A stretch of 64,000 bases of DNA from Mycolicibacterium fallax. GTDB lineage: Bacteria > Actinomycetota > Actinomycetes > Mycobacteriales > Mycobacteriaceae. Under the pieces are notes generated by a model, which did no database searches, was not told the origin of the DNA, and saw only the letters and a list, made by a program, of their open reading frames with translations. Made by a program: the position numbers and the translations under genes. Where the stretch lies: positions 682,001 through 746,000 of the forward strand of contig NZ_AP022603.1 in NCBI RefSeq assembly GCF_010726955.1, written 5' to 3'. Each line of letters begins with the position of its first letter. The stretch's first letter is position 1. Below are positions 10,261 to 20,590 of the stretch, one piece after another.

Positions 10261-13200
10261 TTGAGCATGCCCGGGTCTTCGTACACGCCGGTCGCGGTGA
10301 TCGGTATGGCCTGCAGACTTCCCGGCGGCATCGACTCCCCGGACGGGCTGTGGACCACCCTGCTGGAAGCCAAGGACCAGGTCAGCACGGTTCCCGTCGA
10401 CCGCTGGGACGCCGAGGACTACTACGACCCGCAGCCCGGCGTGCCGGGCCGGTCGGTGTCCAAATGGGGCGGCTTCCTCGACGACATCGCCGGATTCGAC
10501 GCCGAGTTCTTCGGCGTGGGCGGGGCCGAGGCCACCGCAATCGACCCGCAACACCGGCTGCTGCTCGAAACCGCCTGGGAGGCAATCGAACACGCCGGCA
10601 TTGATCCCAAGACGCTGACCGGCACCCGGGCCGGGGTGTTCGTCGGCATGACCCACGGCGACTACCAGCTGCTGGCCGCCGACGCGAACGTCATCGAAGG
10701 CCCCTACGGTTTCACCGGCACCAACTACAGCATGGCCTCGGGCCGGATCGCCTACGCACTTGGCGCGAGCGGGCCCGCCTACACGGTCGATTCGGCCTGC
10801 TCGTCGGGCCTGCTGACGGTGCACCTGGCCTGCCGCAGCCTGCACGATGGGGAAAGCGACACCGCGCTGGCCGGCGGGGTGTCACTGATGCTCGAACCCC
10901 GCAAGATGGTGTCCGGTTCGGCCCAGGGCATGCTGTCGGCGACCGGGCGATGCCGGGCATTCGACGCCGAGGCCGACGGTTTCGTCTCCGCCGAGGGATC
11001 GGCCATGGTGATGCTCAAGCGGTTGGCCGATGCCCAGCGCGACGGCGACCGAATCCTCGCGGTGATCCGCGGCAGCGCCGCCAACCAGGACGGCCGCACG
11101 GTGAACATCGCGACCCCGTCGGTGCCCGCGCAGCAGCAGGTTTACCGTGCCGCGCTGGACGCCGCCGGGGTCGACCCACGCGGCGTCGGGATGATCGAAG
11201 CGCACGGCACCGGCACCCCGGTGGGCGATCCGATCGAGTTCGAGAGCCTGGCCGGCGTCTACGGCACCGCCGGGCCCTGCGCCCTCGGATCGGTGAAAAC
11301 CAATGTCGGACACAGTCAGTCGGCGGCCGGCACGGTCGGCCTGATCAAGGCCGTGCTGTCGGTCGGGCACGGCGTGGTGCCGGCCAACCTGCACTTCACC
11401 GGTCTGCCGAAGGAACTCCAAGCGGTGCAGACCGGCCTGTTCGTCCCGCAGCGGACCACCGATTGGCCGGTCGCCGACACCGAGCCCCGCCGGGCCGCGG
11501 TGTCCGCCTACGGGCTGTCCGGTACCAACGTGCACGCGGTCATCGAGCAGGCCCCCCAGCCAAGCCCGGCGCCGGAGCCGCGCACCGACACCGGGCCGGC
11601 ACTGTTCGCCGTGTCGGCGAGTTCGCCAGAGGCGCTGCAGCGCAGCGCGGACCGGCTGGCGCACTGGGTGGCCGGCCCGTTCGGCGACACCGGTGCCACC
11701 CTGCCGGAGCTGGCACACACCCTGGCTTGTCGGCGCGGGCACCGCCGGGTGCGCGTCGCGGTGACCGCCCGGACCCGCGCCGAGCTGGTCGGTTCGTTGC
11801 GCTCGGTGGCCGAGCTGCCGCACCCCGCCGCGGTCGGCACCGACGACCGCGGCCCGGTCTGGGTGTTCTCCGGCCACGGTTCCCAATGGCCCGGCATGGG
11901 CACCGCCCTGCTGCGTACCGAGCCCGAATTCGCCCGTGCGATAGTCGAATTGGAGCCGCTGATCGCGGCCGAGGCGGGCTTCTCAGTCACCGAGATGCTG
12001 ACCGGCGCCGGCCAGGTCAGCGCGATGGACCGGGTCCAGCCCGCGGTGTTCGCCGTGCAGATCGGTCTGGCCGCGGCACTGCGCAGCCGGGGCGTGCGCC
12101 CGGCCGCCGTGATCGGGCACTCGATGGGCGAGGTGGCCGCCGCCGTGGTGTCCGGCGGGCTGTCGCTGCACGACGGCGTCCGGGTGATCTGCCGGCGGTC
12201 GGCGCTGATGGCCTCGATCGCCGGATCCGGCGCGATGGCATCGGTGGAACTTCCCGCGGCCCAGGTGCTCTCCGAACTCGCCGCGCGCGGCATCGCCGAC
12301 GTAACCCTGGCGGTGGTGGCCTCCCCGGGCTCCACCGTCGTCGGTGGCAACCGGGACTCGGTGCGCGAGCTGCTCACCGACTGGGCCGCCCGCGACATCG
12401 CCGCGGCCGAGGTCGCCGTCGAGGTCGCCTCGCACTCTCCGGAGGTCGAGCCGATCCTCGATGACCTGATCGAGGCACTGGCCGAGCTCAGCCCCGGCGA
12501 ACCGCACTGCGACTACTACTCATCGACCCTGTACGACCCGCGCGACCCGGCCGACCTGGACGCCTATTACTGGGCCGACAATCTGCGTCACACCGTCCGC
12601 TTCTCGGCCGCCGTGCAGGCCGCGCTGGAAGACGGCCACCGGGTGTTCGCCGAACTGTCGCCGCACCCGCTGCTGACCCATGCCGTCGACCAGACCGCGG
12701 ATGCCCTGGAGGTGCCGGTCGCCACGGTCGCGGCCATCCGCCGGGACCGGGAGGCCGTCGACGGGCTGCTTCCGATGGTCGGCGATCTGTACGCCGCCGG
12801 CGGTGCCGTCGACTTCGCCGCGCTCGCGGCGGACGGGCCGGTGCTGGACGCACCGCTGCCGGCCTGGACCCATCAGCACCTGATGGTTGAGCGCGACAAG
12901 GCCGGTGCGGCCGGACCGTCCGTCGCGGCGCACCCGCTGCTCGGCGCCCACGTGCGGCTGGCCGAAGAACCCGAACGGCACGTCTGGCAAGGCGATCTGG
13001 GCACCGATGCCCAGCCGTGGCTGGCCGATCACCAGGTGCACACCGCGGCCGCGCTGCCCGCCGCGGCGTACTGCGAGATGGCGCTGAACGCCGCAGCGGC
13101 CGTGCACGGTCCCGGCGCCGTCGTCACCGACATCGCCTTCGAGCAGCTGCTGCTGCTGGATCCGGACACCACCGTCTCGAGCACCGCCACCGCGACCGTC

Positions 13201-16200
13201 GACGGCGCCAGCGCCTTCGAAATCGAGACCACCGAGGACGGCACCCGGATCCGCCGGTCGGCCGCCCGGCTGGCGCCGGCAACCGGGGACCGGCCGCCCG
13301 CCCAGGACATCGCCGGGCTGCGCCGCGCGCATCCGAAGGCCATCGACGGGGACGCGCTGCGGGGCTGGTTCGCCGAGCGCGGCATCGACTACGGACCGGC
13401 CTTCGCCGGCCTGGCCGTCGCGCACACCGGCGCGGGCCCCACGGTGTTCGCCGAGGTCAGCGTGCCCGGGCCGCTGCGCTCGGCCCAGCGCGGCTACCTG
13501 ATCCATCCCGCCCTGCTGGACGCCTGCTTCCAGACCGTCGGCGCGCATCCGGATCTGCAGGCCGACCTGACCGGCATGCTGGCACTGCCGCTGGCCGCGG
13601 CCCGGCTGCGGGTGTTCACCGACACCCGGGCGGCCCGCTACTGCCTGGCCCGGATCAACCGCCTCGAGCTCACCGAGATCGACGCCGACATCGAGATCCT
13701 CGACGAGCACGGTGCGACGCTGGCGACCGTCGAGGGCCTGCGGATGGGCACCGGGGTGTCGGCGGGTTCCCGGCGGGACCGGACGCTCGACGACCGACTG
13801 CTGAGCATCGACTGGACCGCCGCGCCCGCCCCGGAGCCGGCGGCGGCGCCCCCGGGCCGATGGCTGCTGATCGCCGCCACCCCGGCGGCCGCCGGACGGG
13901 CCGCGACGTTGGCCGCCGAGCTCGGCCACCGCGGTGCGAGCACCCAGTTGCTGTCGGGAGCCGAGGCGGTGGCCGGCGAGCGGTTCGCCGGGATTGCCGT
14001 GCTCACCGCGGCCAGCACGGACCCGGACGCGCCGGTGGCCGGGCTGGAGCCGGTGCGCCGGTTGGTCTCGATCCTGGCCGCGGTCGCCGACACCCCGGGC
14101 GAGCACCGGGTCGTGCTGGTCACCGAGGGCGCCCAACAGGTACTGCCCGGCGAACCGGTTGACCTGTCCCAGGGCGGCCTGCGCGGTATGGTCCGCGCCT
14201 TCGCCATGGAGCAACCGGACACCGCGGTCGCGCAGATCGACCTCGACACCGGCACCGATTCGGCCAAGGTCGCCGATCAGCTGCTCTCCGGCGGCACCGA
14301 GGACGAGAGCGCCTGGCGCGACGGCCACTGGTACGTGGCGCGGCTGCGGCCCACCCCGCTGCGGCCCGAGGACCGTCGCACGGTGCGCGCCGATCACCGC
14401 GACGACGGACTGCGGGTGGAGGTCCGTACTCCGGGCGATCTGGAATCGGTGGAGTTGGTGGCCTTCGACCGGCGCCCGCCGGGTCCCGGCCAGATCGAGG
14501 TCGCCGTCGCCGCGTCCACCCTGAACTTCGCCGACGTCCTGGTCGCCCACGGCCGGTACCCAAGCTTCGAGGGACAGCTGCCGCGGCTGGGCGCCGACTT
14601 CTCCGGCGTGGTGACCGCCCTGGGCGCCGGGGTGACCAATCATCGCGTCGGCGACCGGGTGGCCGGGATCACCGGCGCGGGCGCGTGGGCGAATTACCTG
14701 ACCGCCGACGCGAACCTGGCGGTGCCCCTGGATGATTCGATCACCGACGCGGCGGCGGCCGCGGTGCCCAGCGCGCATGCCACCGCCTGGTACTGCCTGC
14801 ACGAGCTGGCCCGGATCCGCCGCGGCGACAAGGTACTGATCCACTCCGCGACCGGCGGCGTCGGTCAGGCCGCCGTTGCCATCGCCCGCGCCGCCGGCGC
14901 CGAGATCTTCGCCACCGCCGGCAGTCCGGCCCGCCGGGATGTGCTGCGGGAACAGGGCATTGAGCATGTCTACGATTCCCGCAGCACCGCCTTCGCCGAG
15001 CAGATCCGGACCGACACCGCGGGCTACGGCGTGGACATTGTGCTCAACTCGCTGCCCGGCGCGGCGCAGCGAGCCGGCCTGGAACTGCTGTCCTTCGGCG
15101 GAAAGTTCCTGGAGATCGGCAAGCGCGACATCTACGGCGACACCCGGCTGGGTCTGCTGCCGTTCCGGCGCAACCTGTCGTTCTACGCCGTGGACCTGGC
15201 GCTCCTGACGCTGACCGACCCCGGCACCGTCGCCGGCGTGCTGAGCACCGTGTACCGCAACATCGCCGACGGTGTGCTGCCGGCGCCGGCCACCACCGAA
15301 TACCCGCTGGCCGACGCCGCGAGCGCGCTGCGGACCATGGCGGCCGCCGGGCACACCGGAAAGCTCGTGCTCACCGTGCCCCGAACCGGCGCCAGCGAGG
15401 TGGTGCTGCCGCCCGAGCACGTTCCGGTCTACCGGCCCGACGGGTCCTACCTGATCACCGGCGGTCTCGGTGGCCTTGGCCTGTACCTGGCTGCCCGGCT
15501 GGCCGCCGCCGGCTGCGGGCGGATCGTGCTCAACGGCCGCTCCGCGCCGACCCCGGAGGCCGAGGCGGTGTTGGCGGAGATCCGCGCGACGGGTGTGCAG
15601 GTCGTGGTGGTCCGCGGTGACATCGCCGCCGCCGGTACCGCCGAGCGGTTGGTCGAGGCGGCCACGGCCACCGGGCTGCCGGTGCGCGGTGTGCTGCACG
15701 CGGCCGCCGTCATCGAGGACGCCACCATTGGCAACATCACCGATGAACTGCTGGAACGAGATTGGGGCGCTAAGGTGTACGGCGCCTGGCGGCTGCAGCA
15801 CGCCACCGCGGACGCGCCGCTGGACTGGTTCTGCGTGTTCTCCTCGGCGGCCGCCATGGTCGGTTCCCCCGGGCAGGGCGGCTACGCCGCCGCCAACAGC
15901 TGGCTGGACTCCTTCACCCGCTGGCGGCGCACCCGTGGGCTGCCGGCCACCGCGATCGCCTGGGGCGCCTGGGCGCAGATCGGCCGGGGCCAGCAACTGG
16001 CCCGCGACGCCGCGGCCATGGCGATTGCCCCCGAGGACGGTGCGCACGCCTTCGAGGCGGTGCTGCGCAGCAACCGCGCCTACACCGGCTACGCGCCGAT
16101 CGCCGGCACCTCCTGGATCGCGGCGTTCGCCCGGACCAGCAAGTTCGCCGAGGCGTTCGCCGCCCTCGGTGCGGCCAAACCGGGCACCAGTGCGCTGCGC

Positions 16201-16491
16201 GCCGAGCTGCGTGAGTTGCCGCCCCAGGACTGGCCGGCCCGGCTGCGCCGACTGATCACCGAACAGATCGCGCTGATTCTGCGGCGCAGCGTCGAACCCG
16301 ATCGGCCGCTGAGCGAATGCGGTCTGGATTCGCTGGGCAGCCTGGAGATCCGCACCCGCATCGAGAAGCAGACCGGGGTGCGGGTGGCCGGGACCGCCAT
16401 CACCACCGTGCGGGAACTGGCCGATCATCTGGTCGGCGCGATCGCCGCCGCGGACGACGCCGCCGGATCGGGGGCCGCATGGTCGCGATAA
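10261..16491 (+). CDS. MAS-like iterative type I polyketide synthase
   Basis: A 2076-residue multidomain enzyme with the order KS-AT-DH-ER-KR-ACP and the length of mycocerosic acid synthase and its relatives (Pks2, Pks5, Pks3/4). KS: Cys180 in DSACSSG, His315 in EAHGTGT, His351 in KTNVGH. AT: Ser621 in [10 protein letters not shown] with His725, as in methylmalonyl-using mycobacterial enzymes. DH: His924 in [20 protein letters not shown] motif HSATGGVGQ from residue 1528. KR: GGLGGLG from 1734 and Tyr1875 in [12 protein letters not shown]: Ser2024 in GLDSLGS. Every domain looks active, so it should make fully reduced, probably methyl-branched chains. There is no thioesterase; release probably needs a PapA, whose gene overlaps the stop by 13 bases. 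AAGGAG at 10250-10255 favours the TTG start; ATG at 10267 is the alternative. The exact chain and product are unknown. Confidence 0.93.
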   Translation: MSMPGSSYTPVAVIGMACRLPGGIDSPDGLWTTLLEAKDQVSTVPVDRWDAEDYYDPQPGVPGRSVSKWGGFLDDIAGFDAEFFGVGGAEATAIDPQHRLLLETAWEAIEHAGIDPKTLTGTRAGVFVGMTHGDYQLLAADANVIEGPYGFTGTNYSMASGRIAYALGASGPAYTVDSACSSGLLTVHLACRSLHDGESDTALAGGVSLMLEPRKMVSGSAQGMLSATGRCRAFDAEADGFVSAEGSAMVMLKRLADAQRDGDRILAVIRGSAANQDGRTVNIATPSVPAQQQVYRAALDAAGVDPRGVGMIEAHGTGTPVGDPIEFESLAGVYGTAGPCALGSVKTNVGHSQSAAGTVGLIKAVLSVGHGVVPANLHFTGLPKELQAVQTGLFVPQRTTDWPVADTEPRRAAVSAYGLSGTNVHAVIEQAPQPSPAPEPRTDTGPALFAVSASSPEALQRSADRLAHWVAGPFGDTGATLPELAHTLACRRGHRRVRVAVTARTRAELVGSLRSVAELPHPAAVGTDDRGPVWVFSGHGSQWPGMGTALLRTEPEFARAIVELEPLIAAEAGFSVTEMLTGAGQVSAMDRVQPAVFAVQIGLAAALRSRGVRPAAVIGHSMGEVAAAVVSGGLSLHDGVRVICRRSALMASIAGSGAMASVELPAAQVLSELAARGIADVTLAVVASPGSTVVGGNRDSVRELLTDWAARDIAAAEVAVEVASHSPEVEPILDDLIEALAELSPGEPHCDYYSSTLYDPRDPADLDAYYWADNLRHTVRFSAAVQAALEDGHRVFAELSPHPLLTHAVDQTADALEVPVATVAAIRRDREAVDGLLPMVGDLYAAGGAVDFAALAADGPVLDAPLPAWTHQHLMVERDKAGAAGPSVAAHPLLGAHVRLAEEPERHVWQGDLGTDAQPWLADHQVHTAAALPAAAYCEMALNAAAAVHGPGAVVTDIAFEQLLLLDPDTTVSSTATATVDGASAFEIETTEDGTRIRRSAARLAPATGDRPPAQDIAGLRRAHPKAIDGDALRGWFAERGIDYGPAFAGLAVAHTGAGPTVFAEVSVPGPLRSAQRGYLIHPALLDACFQTVGAHPDLQADLTGMLALPLAAARLRVFTDTRAARYCLARINRLELTEIDADIEILDEHGATLATVEGLRMGTGVSAGSRRDRTLDDRLLSIDWTAAPAPEPAAAPPGRWLLIAATPAAAGRAATLAAELGHRGASTQLLSGAEAVAGERFAGIAVLTAASTDPDAPVAGLEPVRRLVSILAAVADTPGEHRVVLVTEGAQQVLPGEPVDLSQGGLRGMVRAFAMEQPDTAVAQIDLDTGTDSAKVADQLLSGGTEDESAWRDGHWYVARLRPTPLRPEDRRTVRADHRDDGLRVEVRTPGDLESVELVAFDRRPPGPGQIEVAVAASTLNFADVLVAHGRYPSFEGQLPRLGADFSGVVTALGAGVTNHRVGDRVAGITGAGAWANYLTADANLAVPLDDSITDAAAAAVPSAHATAWYCLHELARIRRGDKVLIHSATGGVGQAAVAIARAAGAEIFATAGSPARRDVLREQGIEHVYDSRSTAFAEQIRTDTAGYGVDIVLNSLPGAAQRAGLELLSFGGKFLEIGKRDIYGDTRLGLLPFRRNLSFYAVDLALLTLTDPGTVAGVLSTVYRNIADGVLPAPATTEYPLADAASALRTMAAAGHTGKLVLTVPRTGASEVVLPPEHVPVYRPDGSYLITGGLGGLGLYLAARLAAAGCGRIVLNGRSAPTPEAEAVLAEIRATGVQVVVVRGDIAAAGTAERLVEAATATGLPVRGVLHAAAVIEDATIGNITDELLERDWGAKVYGAWRLQHATADAPLDWFCVFSSAAAMVGSPGQGGYAAANSWLDSFTRWRRTRGLPATAIAWGAWAQIGRGQQLARDAAAMAIAPEDGAHAFEAVLRSNRAYTGYAPIAGTSWIAAFARTSKFAEAFAALGAAKPGTSALRAELRELPPQDWPARLRRLITEQIALILRRSVEPDRPLSECGLDSLGSLEIRTRIEKQTGVRVAGTAITTVRELADHLVGAIAAADDAAGSGAAWSR

Positions 16492-17927
16492 CGGCGATCG
16501 GCGACTGGACCGGTGAACCGGGAGAATTGATCTCCTGGCACCCGTCGCCGGCCAGCCGAGCCAGGCTGGCCGCGGCGCCGGTGAGCCCGATCCCGGTCAG
16601 CTACCAGCAGGAGCAGCATCTGCGGGCGTTCCGGTCGCATACCGCGCGCGGCACCGAGATGGCCCGGCTGAACACGCCGGCCTGGGACCTGCCCGGGCAC
16701 TGCGATGTGCGCGCCATGTCGCATGTGATCAACGCCTACCTGCGCCGGCACGACACCTACCACAGCTGGTTCGAGTTCGGCGACGACGATGCGGTGGTGC
16801 GCCGAACGGCACGCAGCCCCCGCGACATCACCCTGGCGCCGGTGGCCCACGGTGAGCGGACCGCGGCGCAGTGGCGCGAGCACGTGCTGGCCACCCCGGG
16901 CCCGCTGCAGTGGGACTGCTTCAGCTTCGGGGTGATTCAGCGCCGCGATCACTTCACCTTCTACCTGGCCATCGATCACCTGCACACCGATGCGATGTTC
17001 ATGGGCCTGGTGCTCACCGAGATCCACCTGATGTACACCGCACTGACCGGCGGCCGCGCACCGATTCCACTGGCCCCGGCCGGCAGCTACCACGACTACT
17101 GCATCCGGCAGCGCGGCTACACCGAATCGCTGAGCCTGCAGTCCCCGGAGGTGGCCGAGTGGATTCGCTTCGCCCAGGGAAACGACGACGTGCTGCCGCA
17201 CTTTCCGTTGCCGCTGGGCGATCCCGGGCAGGCCTGGGACGGCGATCTGATCACCGTCGAACTGCTCGACGCCGAACAGGGACACCGCTTCGAGGCGGCC
17301 TGCGGCCGGGCCGGCAGCCGGTTCTTCGCCGGGGTGCTGGCCTGCGCGGCCCTGACCGACAATGAAATCACCGGGCGGCAAACCTATTTCGCCATCACCC
17401 CGACGACGACCCGGCGCACCGCCGAGGAGTACCTGACCACCGGCTGGTTCACCGGACTGGTACCGGTCACCGTGGCGGTGAGCCCGGACTCCTTCGCCGA
17501 CACCGCCCGATCGGCGCAGCAGTCCTTCGACACCAACCTCCCGCTCGCCGATGTTCCGGTCGAACGCGTGCTGGAACTTGCTGCGCCGCTGGGCATCACC
17601 GCGCCGTCCCCGGGCGTGACGATGGTGTCCTTCCTGGACGCCGGGCTGCCGCCGCTGTCACCGGAGATCATCGACGCGTGGGAGGGCATGAACGGAAAGC
17701 TGTTCTTCGACAACCGATCTGCCTACCAGGTCGGTATCTGGGTGAACCGCACCGCGCGGCGCACCACCGTGACGGCCGCATTCCCGGACAACCCGATCGC
17801 CCGCGCATCGGTGACCCGCTACCTGGAGGTGCTGACCCGCAGGTACCGCGAGGTCGCCGGCGTCGCGGCCGAGCGGTCCCCGGTGCGCCGCCGCCCGGCA
17901 CGCGCCGAAGTCCCGGTCGGCGGCTGA
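16479..17927 (+). CDS. PapA-family polyketide-associated acyltransferase
   Basis: A 482-residue member of the PapA/condensation-domain (CAT-like) superfamily, which moves the finished acyl chain from a PKS to an alcohol acceptor, commonly a trehalose-based lipid. The catalytic HxxxD motif is AIDHLHTDA with His167 and Asp171. The N-terminal region ([26 protein letters not shown]) resembles PapA1/PapA3-type proteins. The second half holds the usual RxTxFxxxTG-like region ([20 protein letters not shown]) and a [14 protein letters not shown] segment. The ATG start lies inside the 3' end of the PKS gene (13-base overlap), implying coupled translation. It is followed three bases on by the first of two other HxxxDG proteins. 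The acceptor cannot be deduced; by analogy with papA1/papA3 loci trehalose is a reasonable guess. Confidence 0.88.
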   Translation: MVAITAIGDWTGEPGELISWHPSPASRARLAAAPVSPIPVSYQQEQHLRAFRSHTARGTEMARLNTPAWDLPGHCDVRAMSHVINAYLRRHDTYHSWFEFGDDDAVVRRTARSPRDITLAPVAHGERTAAQWREHVLATPGPLQWDCFSFGVIQRRDHFTFYLAIDHLHTDAMFMGLVLTEIHLMYTALTGGRAPIPLAPAGSYHDYCIRQRGYTESLSLQSPEVAEWIRFAQGNDDVLPHFPLPLGDPGQAWDGDLITVELLDAEQGHRFEAACGRAGSRFFAGVLACAALTDNEITGRQTYFAITPTTTRRTAEEYLTTGWFTGLVPVTVAVSPDSFADTARSAQQSFDTNLPLADVPVERVLELAAPLGITAPSPGVTMVSFLDAGLPPLSPEIIDAWEGMNGKLFFDNRSAYQVGIWVNRTARRTTVTAAFPDNPIARASVTRYLEVLTRRYREVAGVAAERSPVRRRPARAEVPVGG

Positions 17928-17930
17928 CCG

Positions 17931-19280
17931 ATGGCAGCACCGACACCCCTCGATGTGCTGGACTATCTGGACCAGGCGATGTTCCTGGGCCTGCGGGCGA
18001 CCGGTCAGGCCGCCGTCATGCAGTGCATCTGGATCTATGACCGGCCGGTGGACCTCGACGGGGTACGCCGATTCCACCGCAACTTCGGCCGCGGGCTGGC
18101 CGGCCGCCGGATCGCGCCCTCGCCGCTGCCGTTCGGCCGGCACCGCTGGGTGACCGGAACCCCCGGTGGCCTCGACATCGGCACCGACCCGATCCCGCGC
18201 GCCGAGCTCGGCGACTGGCTGGACCGGCGCGCACGGCTGCCGGTGGATCCGCAGTGGGGACCGGGCTGGCACCTGGGCGTGCAACCGCTGGCCGACGGCG
18301 GGACCGCGGTCAGCCTGGTCGGTTCGCACTGCCTGACCGACGGCGGCGGGGGAGTGCTGGAGATCCTCAACGCCGTCAACGGGACGCCCCGGGAACTCGG
18401 CCACCGGCCGGCCGGCGGCCGAAGCCGGCGCGCCGCCGTGGCCGCCGATACCCGCCAGCTGCTGCGGGATCTGCCCGCGGCGGGCCGCGCGCTGCGGCGC
18501 GGCGCCCGCAGCGCCGTGCGAGAGCGCCGAGGCCGCGCGGGTTCGCCCAAACCGAGCACCCCGCGCCGCGGCGGCGATGACGGCAACCATGTCACGGTGC
18601 CCTCGGTCACCTGGTTCATCGACGCCGAGCACTGGCGCGCCACCGCCGAGGCACTGGGCGGAAACTCGCACTCCCTGCTGGCGGGTTTCACCGCGCGGCT
18701 CGGCCACCGGATGGGCCGGCGGGCCGGACCGGACGGCACCGTCGCGCTGATCGTCCCGATCAACGACCGGCACGGCCCGGCGGACACCCGGGCCAATGCG
18801 GTCAAGCTCGGCGACGTCCGGCTCGACCCGCACCGGGTGACCGCCGACCTGACGGCGGCCCGCGCCGACATCCGGGCCGCGCTGGACCGCCTCGAGCACA
18901 GCCCCGCCCCGGTGCTGGACCTGCTGCCGCTGATTCCCTACGTGCCCAAACGCGCGGTCGGGCGGCTGGCCGAGTCGGCCTTCGGATTCGCCGACCAGCC
19001 CGCCTCCTGCTCCAACCTCGGCGCCCTGCCGGCCGCGATCGCCCGGCTCGACGGCACCGACGCCGACTATCTCGCGGTGCGCGGCATCGACCGCCACATC
19101 ACCCGGGCCGTGCTGGACCAACGCAGCGGCGTGCTGACCGTGGTCGGCGCCCAGGTCGGCGCCCGGATGTCGATCGCGGTGGTCGGCTACCAGCCCGGCG
19201 CGGCCAACACCGGCGGCTGGCTCGACGATGTGGTGACCGCCACGCTCGCGGAATTCGGGCTGACCGGGGTCAGCATCTGA
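17931..19280 (+). CDS. HxxxDG acyltransferase-like (condensation/WES-DGAT fold) protein, copy 1
   Basis: A 449-residue protein with a chloramphenicol-acetyltransferase-like layout. SHCLTDGG supplies the catalytic-type HxxxDG motif (His133, Asp137). The C-terminal half has a SCSNLG segment like the structural SNxG motif of such enzymes. It is clearly a paralogue of the next protein: both begin with YLDQA.., share FGRGLAGRRI and SPLPFGRHRWV, and share DTRANA. Residues about 165-205 form a basic Arg-rich linker (RRGARSAVRERRGRAG). No signal peptide or membrane helix is seen. It sits between papA and mmpL with start/stop overlaps, so it belongs to the cassette. It probably esterifies the lipid or carries out an acyl exchange; the substrate is unknown. 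I know no characterised homologue for certain, so the role is inferred from fold motif and context. Confidence 0.75.
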   Translation: MAAPTPLDVLDYLDQAMFLGLRATGQAAVMQCIWIYDRPVDLDGVRRFHRNFGRGLAGRRIAPSPLPFGRHRWVTGTPGGLDIGTDPIPRAELGDWLDRRARLPVDPQWGPGWHLGVQPLADGGTAVSLVGSHCLTDGGGGVLEILNAVNGTPRELGHRPAGGRSRRAAVAADTRQLLRDLPAAGRALRRGARSAVRERRGRAGSPKPSTPRRGGDDGNHVTVPSVTWFIDAEHWRATAEALGGNSHSLLAGFTARLGHRMGRRAGPDGTVALIVPINDRHGPADTRANAVKLGDVRLDPHRVTADLTAARADIRAALDRLEHSPAPVLDLLPLIPYVPKRAVGRLAESAFGFADQPASCSNLGALPAAIARLDGTDADYLAVRGIDRHITRAVLDQRSGVLTVVGAQVGARMSIAVVGYQPGAANTGGWLDDVVTATLAEFGLTGVSI

Positions 19281-20590
19281 TGACGGCACACCTCGGCTAC
19301 CTCGACCAGGCGGCCCACCTGTCCATGCGGGCCACCGGCCGGCGCCAGCTCGTTCAGCTGGGCTGGCTCTACAGCGGCCCGGTCGATCGGCAGGGCCTGG
19401 CGCGCTTTCACCGCGCGTTCGGCCGCGGGCTGGCCGGCCGGCGCATCGAACGCTCGCCGCTGCCGTTCGGCCGGCACCGCTGGGTCGCCGCCGCCGAACC
19501 CGCGCCGCTGCAGATCGGCGAAAACCCAAGGCCGCGAGCCGAACTCGGCGACTGGTTCGATGAATGCTCCCAGCTCCCGATCGACCCGGAGCACGGCCCG
19601 GGCTGGCACATGGCGGCGGTGGCGCTGAGCGACGGCGCGACGGCGGTCACCGTGGTGGCATCGCACTGCCTGCTCGACGGCGTCGCGGTGCTGGCCGAGG
19701 CCGCCCGCGCGGCCGGCGGCGCGGCCGAGCCGCTGCGCTGGCCCGCGCCGCGGTCCCGGTCCGCCGCGCGCGCCGTGCTGGCCGACGCCGCCCAGACCTG
19801 CCGCGACCTGCCCGACGCGCTGGCCGCCGTCCGCGCCGGGTGGCGCGCCCGCGGCGGCGCGCCGGACGGCCGCGCCGGGGCCCCGCCGCCGTCGGCCGAG
19901 CGCGACCAAACCGTGCTGGTCCCCGCCATCAACGTGTTCGTCGACGCCGGCAGCTGGGACGCCGCCGCCGCCCGGCGCGGCGGCAACGGGTACAGCCTGC
20001 TCGCCGGGCTGGCCACCGAACTCGGCCGCCGGATGGGCCGCTGCGGCGAGGGCCGGCCGGCCGAGCTGCTGATCGCGCTGAGCGAGCGCACCGACACCGA
20101 CACCCGGGCCAACGCGCTGCGGATGGCCACCGTCGAGGTCGATCCCGGCGGTGTCGCCGCCGATCTGACCGCGGCGCGCACCGCCATCCGGGCCGCGGTG
20201 GCGTCCGCGCGGGCCGAGCCGGACGGGTTGTTCGCGCTGCTGCCACTGACCCCCTTCATCCCGCGGCGCACCGCCCGGCGCCTCGGCGCCGCGCTGTTCG
20301 GCAGCCGGCCGATATCGTGCTCCAACCTCGGTGAGCTGGACCCGGCGGTCTGCTGCCCGGACGGCACGCCCGCTGACCGGCTGTTTTTGCGTCCGGTCGA
20401 CCAGAACGTGCGCGCCGGCGACATCATCGGCGGCGGCGGGCAGCTCGTCGTGGTGGCCGGCCGGACCGGTGCCACCGTGACCATCGGCGTCGTCGGCTAC
20501 GCACCGGGTGGCGACAACACCCGAGCCGGGCTGGCCGCCGCCGCCGCCGCCGCGCTGGCCGAGTTCGAGCTGACCGGCGAGTTCGTTTGA
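19280..20590 (+). CDS. HxxxDG acyltransferase-like protein, copy 2
   Basis: A 436-residue paralogue of the preceding protein, most likely from tandem duplication. SHCLLDGV gives the HxxxDG motif (His129, Asp133), intact like that of copy 1, so both may be active. Shared blocks include FGRGLAGRRI, SPLPFGRHRWV, RAELGDW, GNGYSLLAG/GNSHSLLAG, DTRANA and the C-terminal VGYxPG...AEFxLTG ending. Sequence outside these blocks has diverged, which suggests different acyl or acceptor preferences rather than a recent copy. ATG overlaps the copy 1 stop (ATGA) and its own stop overlaps the MmpL start (TTGA). An enzyme of lipid assembly is the likely role; an alternative is a non-catalytic partner of PapA or the PKS. 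Confidence 0.75.
   Translation: MTAHLGYLDQAAHLSMRATGRRQLVQLGWLYSGPVDRQGLARFHRAFGRGLAGRRIERSPLPFGRHRWVAAAEPAPLQIGENPRPRAELGDWFDECSQLPIDPEHGPGWHMAAVALSDGATAVTVVASHCLLDGVAVLAEAARAAGGAAEPLRWPAPRSRSAARAVLADAAQTCRDLPDALAAVRAGWRARGGAPDGRAGAPPPSAERDQTVLVPAINVFVDAGSWDAAAARRGGNGYSLLAGLATELGRRMGRCGEGRPAELLIALSERTDTDTRANALRMATVEVDPGGVAADLTAARTAIRAAVASARAEPDGLFALLPLTPFIPRRTARRLGAALFGSRPISCSNLGELDPAVCCPDGTPADRLFLRPVDQNVRAGDIIGGGGQLVVVAGRTGATVTIGVVGYAPGGDNTRAGLAAAAAAALAEFELTGEFV

Noticed and set aside
12520..16428. A 1302-codon minus-strand open frame inside the PKS gene
   Set aside because: It is antisense to intact DH, ER, KR and ACP domains and has no recognisable protein motif.
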